13,130 nt of DNA from an uncultured Clostridia bacterium (lineage in GTDB: Bacteria; Bacillota; Clostridia; Christensenellales; Aristaeellaceae): contig CAKUCE010000058.1 of assembly GCA_934643535.1 (NCBI GenBank), positions 1 to 13,130 on the forward strand. Reading direction: 5' to 3'. The notes under the pieces are model-generated. The model was not told the origin of the DNA. It did no database searches and worked only from the letters and a program-made list of their open reading frames with translations. The translations under genes were made by a program, and so were the position numbers. Of the stretch, positions 1-6,218 are shown piece by piece; position 1 is the first letter of the stretch, and every line of letters begins with the position of its first letter.

Positions 1-354
1 GGCGTTGATCGCCAGCGCTTCGGCTTTTTCAATATTGGCGATCTTGCCGTATTGGGCGATCACGTCCTCGCAGAGATCGCCCTCCTCCGCAAAAACGCCC
101 TGCAGGGTGCCGTCGGCGGGGGCGTAGAGCTTGGTGGTGTCCAGCTCCAGCACTACGTCGCCGGAGGAAATCCGCTCGCCGCCGTCCCAGTCATAGGGCA
201 GCAGCACACCCGCAAAAGGCGCGGTCAGTTGAACGGTGTTCGCCGCATCCACCGTGGCGTTGGCGGTGGAGACGGTGACTTCCTCCGCGCTCGCCGCGCA
301 CAGGGGAGCCAGCATCAGCAGGCAAAGCACGAGACAGATCATTTTCTTTTTCAT
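1..354 (-). CDS. HlyD/MacA-type secreted adaptor protein, 3' end outside window
   Basis: The first 118 codons are visible; the rest lies beyond the left edge. The N-terminus MKKKMICLVLCLLMLAPL is a signal peptide with probable cleavage after CAASA. The following residues (about 35-118) have the alternating beta/glycine pattern of a lipoyl-like or barrel-sandwich half motif: an APFAGVLL segment, then GERISSGDVVLELD, then YAPADGTLQGVFAEEGD. This is the pattern of RND/ABC efflux adaptors. The ATG is preceded by GGGAGG at 8-base spacing. The gene starts 27 bases after the permease stop, so it is very likely the third gene of the ABC operon. Inference: it couples substrate handling outside the membrane to the FtsX-type permease. 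The family call rests on a fragment; a general biotinyl/lipoyl-like secreted protein is the alternative. Confidence 0.75.
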   Translation of the reverse strand, partial: MKKKMICLVLCLLMLAPLCAASAEEVTVSTANATVDAANTVQLTAPFAGVLLPYDWDGGERISSGDVVLELDTTKLYAPADGTLQGVFAEEGDLCEDVIAQYGKIANIEKAEALAINA

Positions 355-381
355 ACTGAATTCCTCCCGTTTGTTGTTGGT

Positions 382-2688
382 TTATTCCACACTCTTCAAA
401 GCCGCCACCATATCGATCCCCTTGACCTTGCGGGCCAGGAAACGGGTGACGAAGAAGGAGAAGGCGTAGGTGACGACGCAGCCGATCAGAACAGCCTTCC
501 ACGAAACGTAGGGCACAAACTGCATGGTTTTGCTGGCGCAGCTTTCCAGAATCGCGCCGGTGAGCCAGAAGCCCGGGCCAATGCCCAGAAGCACACCGAG
601 ACCGGTCAGCAGGTCGTTTTCCGTGGTGATCAGCCGGCGAATTTCCTTCTGGTGATAGCCCAGAACTTTCAGGGTGGCGTATTCCCGGGAACGCTCCATG
701 AAGTTCAGAATGCCCATGTTGTACAGCATGACGAAGGCCAGACCCAGGGCGATGAAGAACATCAGCTTGAATACGCCGGTGACGGCGTCCAGCACGGACA
801 TGGTGTCCAGATATTGCTGATCCGGGTACTCCCAGTCGTCCAGCTCGTCCAGCGCGTTCACGGTCTGTATGCCGCGTTCCGTGGGGTTCAGCAGCAGAAG
901 GGCCGAGGGCGTGAACGCGCCTTTGCGGTAGCTCTCCCACTGGCTGCGGCCCATGAAGGCCATCAGGCCGATGTCGATGGGCGCTATGGCCGAAACCGTG
1001 GTGGTAATAGCCTCGTCGTCTCCGGCCAGCCAGAGACCCACATCGTCGCCCACGCCGGCGTTCAGGTACTGGGCCAGCTTCTGACTCAGGATCACGCCGG
1101 TTTCCGGCAAAGGCATCCATGTATCGTCCGGGCCAAGAAGCAGCAGCTGCTGATCGTCCCGAAGCACGGTCAGGGTCGTGGTGCGGCTTTTTTCATCGGT
1201 GCGGATGCTGACGGTCTTGTCCATGACCGCCTCCACCCGCTGGGCTTCGATGCGTTTTTCATAGCTTTCCGCCGTACCGACCGTCCCCGTCAGATTGGCC
1301 CGGGCCGAGTAGGCCAGCGTGCCGTTGTAGTACTTGCCCACGGAGTAGGCAACGCTCTCCTGCAGGCCCATGGAGGTGATGATCAGCATGGTGCAGCACA
1401 GCACGCCCACCAGCGAAGTGATGGAACGGCCCTTGTTGCGCATCAGGTTGCGGGTGACCATTTTGGCGTTGAAGCCCATGCGGCCCCACAGCTTCGGGAA
1501 GCGTTCCAGCAGCAGCTTCCGGCCTGCCTTGGGGGGCTTGGGCCGGAGCAGCTGGGCGGTGCTTTCCCGGCCGGACTGCCGGTAGGTGCGGTAGCAGATG
1601 CCCATGGCCAGCAGCACGCCCAGCCCCGTTACCAGCCATTGAGACCAGGAAACGGGCGCGTTGAGCCGGTAGGGGAACTGAAAATGCGCCATTTCCAGCT
1701 TCCACAGGATGCTGGGCAGGGTGTGCCGCCCCACGAAAAGCCCCAGCAGCGAGCCGATCAGCGAGGGGTAGAGGGCGTAGCACATGTAGTGGCTGCGAAT
1801 CTGGCGGCCATGGAAGCCAAGCGCCTTCAAAGTGCCCATCTGCAGCCGCTGGTTTTCCATCATGCGGGTGATGGTGGTCAGCACGATCATGGCCGCCACG
1901 GCAAAGGCCATCAGCGGGAACAGATAGCACAGGTTGTGGAACATGGTCACGTCCGACTGCACGGCGGAGGAGCTGCGCTGGGTGTCCCGGTTGACGATCA
2001 GCGCAGCCGGGTATCGGTCGCTGATGGCCGCTTCCACCGCGTCGCTGCGGCTGCGGTCTTTCAGGATGATCGTGGCCTGATTCAGCGGCATCGTGGGCAG
2101 CGCCTTGGCGGACAGCAGCACAAAGCCGTAGTTCAGAGGATCGTAGGTGGTATCCTTGTTGTCGCTCAGGTATTCGGCGCTCTGGCAGGTGCCACGGATC
2201 CAGAAATCATAGTCGCCCGCAGCGGTTTTCAGGGTCAGCTTATCGCCCAGCCCGAGCCCGTTGGCCCGGGCAAAGCCGTCGTCCAGAAGACAGCCCCGCA
2301 GATCGCTGGGTTCCAGCGCTTCGCCGCTGACCATCCGGGGAACGTTGATGCGCATGACGCCGTCGTAGGCCTCCAGCTGCAGCACGGGCTCGTGGGGCAG
2401 GTCGGCCTTCACCTGTGTGGAAAAGCGGGCCTGCACATCCTCTACGTCGGGAAAATTGCGCAGGGTCTCCAGCGCTTCCCGATCCATGTTCATGTTGACC
2501 CACAGGTCTGCCACGTTGCCCTCGTCAAAATAGGTGTTGGCCGTCAGGTCAATGGTACGCCACAGCGCGTCCAGACCGCTGAAGCACCAGGAGCCCAGTG
2601 CACAGAGCAGAATGACCGCCACAAACTGCATCCGGCTTTTCCACATGTCCCGGCCCAGCTTGCGGCCAAGAATGTTTTTCTTTACCAT
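382..2688 (-). CDS. FtsX/MacB-family ABC transporter permease (768 aa)
   Basis: Large ABC3-type permease with two FtsX domains. A first membrane segment at about 21-38 is followed by a large extracytoplasmic domain (about 40-250) containing the family-typical stretch LDDGFARANGLGLGDKL. Three membrane segments follow at about 254-274, 303-321 and 349-366. A second half has a segment at about 424-441, a second outer domain and three C-terminal segments (roughly 645-750). The FtsX cytoplasmic signature occurs twice: LQMGTLKALGFHGRQI after segment 2 and EYATLKVLGYHQKEIRRL in the second half. This is the duplicated eight-segment layout of Gram-positive macrolide/peptide/lipoprotein-type exporters. 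The start ATG has GGAGG upstream and overlaps the stop of the ATPase gene (ATGGTAA, 7 bases), so the two are translationally coupled. The substrate cannot be read from the sequence. Confidence 0.93.
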   Translation of the reverse strand: MVKKNILGRKLGRDMWKSRMQFVAVILLCALGSWCFSGLDALWRTIDLTANTYFDEGNVADLWVNMNMDREALETLRNFPDVEDVQARFSTQVKADLPHEPVLQLEAYDGVMRINVPRMVSGEALEPSDLRGCLLDDGFARANGLGLGDKLTLKTAAGDYDFWIRGTCQSAEYLSDNKDTTYDPLNYGFVLLSAKALPTMPLNQATIILKDRSRSDAVEAAISDRYPAALIVNRDTQRSSSAVQSDVTMFHNLCYLFPLMAFAVAAMIVLTTITRMMENQRLQMGTLKALGFHGRQIRSHYMCYALYPSLIGSLLGLFVGRHTLPSILWKLEMAHFQFPYRLNAPVSWSQWLVTGLGVLLAMGICYRTYRQSGRESTAQLLRPKPPKAGRKLLLERFPKLWGRMGFNAKMVTRNLMRNKGRSITSLVGVLCCTMLIITSMGLQESVAYSVGKYYNGTLAYSARANLTGTVGTAESYEKRIEAQRVEAVMDKTVSIRTDEKSRTTTLTVLRDDQQLLLLGPDDTWMPLPETGVILSQKLAQYLNAGVGDDVGLWLAGDDEAITTTVSAIAPIDIGLMAFMGRSQWESYRKGAFTPSALLLLNPTERGIQTVNALDELDDWEYPDQQYLDTMSVLDAVTGVFKLMFFIALGLAFVMLYNMGILNFMERSREYATLKVLGYHQKEIRRLITTENDLLTGLGVLLGIGPGFWLTGAILESCASKTMQFVPYVSWKAVLIGCVVTYAFSFFVTRFLARKVKGIDMVAALKSVE

Positions 2689-3383
2689 GAGATGTCCTCC
2701 ACGGCGGCGGGGTGATCGTTGGTTTCCACGCTCTCGATCCGGCCGTTGCGCATACGGATCAGCCGCTGGGCCAAAGGCGCGATCTGGGCGTTATGGGTGA
2801 TGATCGCCACGGTGGTGTGGTAGGTCTGGCTCACGTCCCGGAGCAAAGCCAGCACCTGCGCGCCGGTCTTGGAGTCCAACGCGCCGGTGGGCTCGTCGCA
2901 CAAAAGCAGCGCCGGGTTCTTGCACAGGGCCCGGGCGATGGAGACCCGCTGCTGCTCGCCGCCGGAAAGCTGGGCGGGGAAGTTGTTCATCCGCTCTCCC
3001 AGACCGACCCGACGCATCATTTCCACGGGATCCAGCGCGTTGGGACACACCTGACGGGCCAGCTCCACATTTTCCAGCGCGGTCAGGTTGGGCATCAGGT
3101 TGTAAAACTGAAACACAAAGCCCACGTCCAGCCGCCGGTATTCCGTCAGTTCCCGTCCGGACAGGCCGGTGATCTCCTTACCGCCCACGACGATCCTGCC
3201 GGAGGTGACTTTATCCATGCCGCCCAGCAGGTTCAGCACGGTCGTTTTACCGGCGCCGCTGGGGCCCAGCACCACCGACAGCTCGCCCTGCTCCATCTCG
3301 AAGCTGACATGGTTGGCCGCCAGCACCTTTTCGCCGCCCATCTGGTATTCTTTCGTAACGTCTTCAAAGGAAATGTAGCTCAC
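2682..3383 (-). CDS. MacB/LolD-type ABC transporter ATP-binding protein (233 aa)
   Basis: Complete ABC ATPase of the LolD/MacB/FtsE class. Counting from the chosen start: Walker A GPSGAGKT at 40-47, Q-loop Q92, signature LSGGEQQ at 139-145, Walker B LLLCDEP at 159-165, D-loop SALD-like GALD at 167-170, and switch histidine H197. It powers the FtsX-type permease encoded next. I chose the GTG at 3383 because the protein then begins MSYISFEDVTKEY, the usual beginning of this family; the length is the usual ~230 residues; and AAAGG lies 10 bases upstream. The open frame extends 40 codons further to an ATG at 3503, but that extension covers the promoter and does not resemble the family. First gene of the operon. 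Confidence 0.94.
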   Translation of the reverse strand: MSYISFEDVTKEYQMGGEKVLAANHVSFEMEQGELSVVLGPSGAGKTTVLNLLGGMDKVTSGRIVVGGKEITGLSGRELTEYRRLDVGFVFQFYNLMPNLTALENVELARQVCPNALDPVEMMRRVGLGERMNNFPAQLSGGEQQRVSIARALCKNPALLLCDEPTGALDSKTGAQVLALLRDVSQTYHTTVAIITHNAQIAPLAQRLIRMRNGRIESVETNDHPAAVEDISW

Positions 3384-3441
3384 ACAGGTTTTTCCTTTCC
3401 GAATGACCGATTCGCCAGAGAGGATCATTCTTACAAGGTAA

Positions 3442-3470
3442 AGAGTAGCAGGATGCGCCAGCGCCGTCAA
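3442..3470 (-). promoter_or_regulatory. Putative promoter of the ABC export operon
   Basis: On the minus strand, TTGACG (3470-3465) is separated by 17 bases from TACTCT (3447-3442), about 60 bases before the ATPase GTG. The -35 is strong; the -10 matches only three of six positions, so an activator may be needed. A small dyad, TTAC-AAG-GTAA (3431-3441), lies directly after the -10, where a repressor would block initiation. That reading is inference. Confidence 0.4.
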
Positions 3471-3518
3471 TAGACAGCGGGGCACTTTTAACCATATATT
3501 CACAAACGGTTTCCGCCC

Positions 3519-3547
3519 TTGCGCGGCGGCGGCGGCGCGGCTATAAT
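3519..3547 (+). promoter_or_regulatory. Sigma-A type promoter for the Tim44-like protein gene
   Basis: TTGCGC (3519-3524), 17-base spacer, then perfect TATAAT (3542-3547), 36 bases before the ATG at 3584. The spacer is almost entirely G and C. It faces away from the ABC operon promoter, so both genes share one intergenic control region. Confidence 0.7.
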
Positions 3548-3583
3548 AGAGGGCGGAAAAAACGAAGATCGGGAGGCGGACGG

Positions 3584-4474
3584 ATGGGTCACAGAAGAGA
3601 CGGTTTCATAAGATGGCTGGCGGCGGCGCTGACGGCGCTGCTGCTACTGGCCGGAGCGAAGGCGCTGGCGGACGCTGGCGGCTTTGCCGGGGACGGCGAT
3701 TACGGGTCGTGGGACAGCGATTCCTCCTGGGACAGCGGCAGCTCTTGGGACAGCAGCTCCGATTCCTCCTCCGGCGACGGCGAGCTGGACGGCTGGGTGA
3801 CCATCGTTACGGGAGGCGCTATCGTGGTGATTGCCATATGGATCGACCTGAGCGAAAGGAAGAAAAAACGGAGCGCCGGCAAGAAGCCCAAGAACCTGCG
3901 GCCGGTGGAGGAGCTGCTGGACGCGGATCCCGATTTCGACGAGGCGGCCCTGTGCGAGCAGATCTCCAACCTGTATGTACGGATGCAGAACGCCTGGACG
4001 GCCAAGGATTTCAGCGTGATGAGGCCCTTCTTTACCGACAGCCTGTACCAGCAGTTTGACCGGCAGCTTCAGCAGATCGTAGCCGCAGGCAAGACCAACC
4101 ACATCGACGACATCGGCGTGCTGGACGTGTCCCTGCTGGGCTGGAAGGAGAAGGACGAGAAGCAGTGGCTGACGGCCCGGGTGAAGACCCGCATCACCAT
4201 CTATTCCACCGACGACAAGACCGGCGAGATCGTTTCCGGCAGTCAGAAGGAAGTCAAGCTGATGGAATACGAATGGACGCTGGTGCGCGCTTCGGATCAG
4301 AGGACGCTCGGAGAGGAAGAAGTCCGTTCCGTTCACTGCCCCAACTGCGGCGCGACCCTGAGCATCAATCACAGCGCCGAATGCCCCTATTGCGGCAGCG
4401 TCGTTACCTGCAACGAATATGGCTGGACCATTGCACAGATTCGCGGCATTGCCCAGAAAACGGTGAAAAAGTAA
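3584..4474 (+). CDS. Membrane-anchored Tim44-like domain protein with C-terminal zinc ribbon (296 aa)
   Basis: A signal-peptide-like hydrophobic stretch (11-29, ending AKALA) is followed by a low-complexity Asp/Ser/Trp region with three SWDS repeats (42-66). A transmembrane segment (71-87) and a basic stop (RKKKRSAGKK, 92-101) come next. A soluble domain at about 118-245 has the Tim44-like pattern (YVRMQNAWTAKDFSVMRPFF, later NHIDDIGVLDVSLLGW). The C-terminus holds a zinc ribbon, CPNC at 252-255 and CPYC at 267-270. The basic stretch after the membrane segment suggests that the Tim44-like and zinc-ribbon parts are cytoplasmic and the SWDS stretch is outside. GGGAGG precedes the ATG. It has its own promoter and terminator and is monocistronic. 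Tim44-like domains bind membranes or partner proteins; the role of bacterial versions with zinc ribbons is unknown. A divergent ABC operon is the only functional hint. Confidence 0.8.
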   Translation: MGHRRDGFIRWLAAALTALLLLAGAKALADAGGFAGDGDYGSWDSDSSWDSGSSWDSSSDSSSGDGELDGWVTIVTGGAIVVIAIWIDLSERKKKRSAGKKPKNLRPVEELLDADPDFDEAALCEQISNLYVRMQNAWTAKDFSVMRPFFTDSLYQQFDRQLQQIVAAGKTNHIDDIGVLDVSLLGWKEKDEKQWLTARVKTRITIYSTDDKTGEIVSGSQKEVKLMEYEWTLVRASDQRTLGEEEVRSVHCPNCGATLSINHSAECPYCGSVVTCNEYGWTIAQIRGIAQKTVKK

Positions 4475-4486
4475 ATCCTATTGAAA

Positions 4487-4528
4487 AGGCCCCCGGACGG
4501 CAGAAAAGCCGTTCCGGAGGGCTTTTTT
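4487..4528 (+). terminator. Intrinsic terminator after the Tim44-like gene
   Basis: GC-rich stem with arms at about 4489-4501 and 4508-4522 (GGACGGC and GCCGTTCC at its core), loop AGAAAA, followed by TTTTTT at 4523-4528. It begins 13 bases after the stop codon. Confidence 0.85.
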
Positions 4529-4654
4529 GGTGGAAAAGGACGGAGAAGCTCCAAAGGCCCGCGGCAAGGAGAGCGGCAGGGAACGCCGAAGGCTTCTTGC
4601 GGGCTGACGTCCGGGATGGCGGAATGCGTGCCGGCGGCTTTGGGCTGTTTCCCA

Positions 4655-4690
4655 AAAGAAAAAAATCCCCCGGGCCATGAGGCACGGGGG
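4655..4690 (-). terminator. Intrinsic terminator after the DUF3048 gene
   Basis: Read on the minus strand: CCCCCGTGCC, loop TCAT, GGCCCGGGGG (one mismatch), then a T-rich run including TTTTTTT. It begins 13 bases after the stop at 4703. The 126 bases between it and the opposite terminator (4529-4654) hold no gene that I can support. Confidence 0.88.
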
Positions 4691-4702
4691 AAGAACCGAC
4701 CG

Positions 4703-5950
4703 TTAGTTGGCGGATTCCATACCGTAAGTCAGCAGCGCTTCCGGGGGGAAGTCGGCGATGAAGGTCTTGCCGCGGGTCAGCTGGATCTCGTTGCCCTTGT
4801 CGTCAAAGTAGACGGTGGGGGAGGAGACGGACTCGCGCACCCAGTAGCCGGGGATGTAACGGCCGCCGATGAAGATGTCCGCGTTGCCCTTGGCCACGGT
4901 GCCGTCGGTGAAGGCGGACTGCATCTGAGGCATGTCGTAGGAACCGTTGGCGAATTCGTAGGGAACCCGCTGGATAATGACGTTGGAGAAGCTCATCTGC
5001 TCCATCTCGCGGTCTTCGATGTTCTTGATGGTGCTGTTGGCGGCGGAAGCCTCTGCGTCGGCATAGGTGGCATAGGGCACGATGCCGCTGTAGCGCAGGT
5101 AGAGGTTTTCGTTTTCATCATAGTAGAAATGAGAGATCCAGTTGGGGCTGCCCCAGTCCAGATGGATGGCGTAGGCGGTCTCGTAGCCGTCGGTGTAGGG
5201 GCTCTCATCGGTGAACAGGAAGGGATGGGGCGTAGCCACGGTGGTCTCGGGGATGGTGCTGCGCAGGCCGACCACATCCGCGTTCAGATTGTTGGGGCGC
5301 TGCAGGCCGTCCACACGGGAGGCATAATCGTTATAATCGTTGGTGTGCACTAAGTCCATGGCGGCCTTCTTGTCCAGCGCGCCCAGTTCCTTCAGGAAAG
5401 AGGTGATATTGTTGTTCTGGGCGCGGGGGCCGCCGCCGAATACCAGACCGCCCTGCCACTCTTCCCGCAGCAGCGCATGGCCGTAACGGGCGGAACGGAT
5501 GGGGCCGACGCTGACGGGCTGGCCTTCCGCAAAGCTGTCGTTGAACAGGAAGGTCATACGGGTCTCGCCGGTGCGGTACAGAACGCCCTCGTATACAATG
5601 TCCGCGTACTGGCCGCCCCACGGGGCGCGGGAATAAACGCCGGCGCTGATGGTGTTCACGCCGTTATACTTGAACTTGCTCTTGGGCAGCTCGTTGGCGA
5701 CCTGCACCAGCATAGGCATGTAGCGGTCGCTTTCCGCCACCGGCAGGCCGGTGGTGGGGCTTTCGCCGGGAATGACGGGATTGACCGCCAGGTCGTCCTT
5801 ATTGTAATGGATCTCACGATCCGGTACATCCTGCAGAACCGTGACGTTTTCGGTGCTCATGCTGTATTTAGCACTCTTGGAAGCGGCCAGAGCCGTTACG
5901 CAGCTCAGCGTCAGCGCAAGAGCGAGCAAAAGGGAGACCAGCTTTTTCAC
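4703..5950 (-). CDS. DUF3048 domain-containing secreted protein, YerB-like (415 aa)
   Basis: The N-terminal DUF3048 domain has its recognisable landmarks: TTGLP (66-70), RYMPMLVQVAN (77-87), YADIVYEGVLYRTGETRMTFLF (115-136) and VGPIRSAR (148-155). The C-terminal DUF3048 part includes NVIIQRVPYEF and later GGRYIPGYWVRESVSSPTV. B. subtilis YerB, of the same family, is a lipoprotein. Here the leader reads MKKLVSLLLALALTLSC then VTALAAS: serine before the cysteine fits only the loosest lipobox rule, while ALAA fits signal peptidase I, so it may be freely secreted. The GTG at 5950 is chosen because AAGGAGGG stands 7 bases upstream and the signal peptide begins there. The 54-codon extension to an ATG at 6112 crosses the promoter. 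It is a single gene with a strong promoter and its own terminator. The biochemical function of the family is not established. Confidence 0.9.
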   Translation of the reverse strand: MKKLVSLLLALALTLSCVTALAASKSAKYSMSTENVTVLQDVPDREIHYNKDDLAVNPVIPGESPTTGLPVAESDRYMPMLVQVANELPKSKFKYNGVNTISAGVYSRAPWGGQYADIVYEGVLYRTGETRMTFLFNDSFAEGQPVSVGPIRSARYGHALLREEWQGGLVFGGGPRAQNNNITSFLKELGALDKKAAMDLVHTNDYNDYASRVDGLQRPNNLNADVVGLRSTIPETTVATPHPFLFTDESPYTDGYETAYAIHLDWGSPNWISHFYYDENENLYLRYSGIVPYATYADAEASAANSTIKNIEDREMEQMSFSNVIIQRVPYEFANGSYDMPQMQSAFTDGTVAKGNADIFIGGRYIPGYWVRESVSSPTVYFDDKGNEIQLTRGKTFIADFPPEALLTYGMESAN

Positions 5951-6028
5951 AGGGGAACCCTCCTTAGCGTATGTTGGTTGATGAATCGGGACATAGATCC
6001 GCCACACAGATAGCCGCATGGTACAGCC

Positions 6029-6058
6029 ATTATAGCATTCTGCAAAAACGAATGTCAA
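6029..6058 (-). promoter_or_regulatory. Consensus sigma-A promoter of the DUF3048 gene
   Basis: On the minus strand, perfect TTGACA (6058-6053), an 18-base spacer ending TGC (extended -10), and perfect TATAAT (6034-6029). The 5' leader is about 70 bases to the GTG at 5950. This is the best promoter match in the window and suggests strong vegetative expression. Confidence 0.88.
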
Positions 6059-6063
6059 CGCGG

Positions 6064-6115
6064 CCTGTGGAAAAGAAAGGCTTTTCCGGGGAATCGTTAC
6101 ATTTGTGACCACAGG
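6064..6115. repeat. Nested inverted repeats between divergent promoters
   Basis: Outer arms CCTGTGG (6064-6070) and CCACAGG (6109-6115) are perfect complements. Inside, GGAAAAG (6069-6075) and CTTTTCC (6081-6087) form a perfect 7-bp hairpin with a 5-base loop. There is no T run after either, so they are not terminators. They sit between the -35 of the DUF3048 promoter and that of the downstream membrane protein gene, where an operator would fit. Confidence 0.4.
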
Positions 6116-6144
6116 GACGAATGCGCCGCGCCCGCTGGCGCGTC

Positions 6145-6173
6145 TTGTGCCGGCAGGGCTTTTTTGCTATAAT
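6145..6173 (+). promoter_or_regulatory. Sigma-A type promoter of the GT-C-like membrane protein gene
   Basis: TTGTGC (6145-6150), 17-base spacer ending in TGC, perfect TATAAT (6168-6173). Transcription would begin about 40 bases before the TTG start at 6219. It has the same layout as the promoter at 3519-3547. Confidence 0.75.
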
Positions 6174-6218
6174 TCATACGCTGTATAAATACCAGGGAAT
6201 GGAAAGGATGGAAGCAGG

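Noticed and set aside
52..2715. 887-codon open frame antisense to the permease gene
   Set aside because: It is in codon register with the minus-strand permease and stays open because the real gene avoids TTA, CTA and TCA codons, the complements of stops. Its translation is rich in His, Gln and Gly without any domain.
4639..4656. TTTGGG-CTGTTT-CCCAAA hairpin
   Set aside because: Perfect 6-bp stem, but no T run on either side in the right place, and it lies just beyond the stronger minus-strand terminator; likely chance.
6066..6087. DnaA-box-like TTTTCCACA on the minus strand near 6070
   Set aside because: A single 8-of-9 match with no cluster, no AT-rich unwinding region and no dnaA/dnaN nearby; not an origin.
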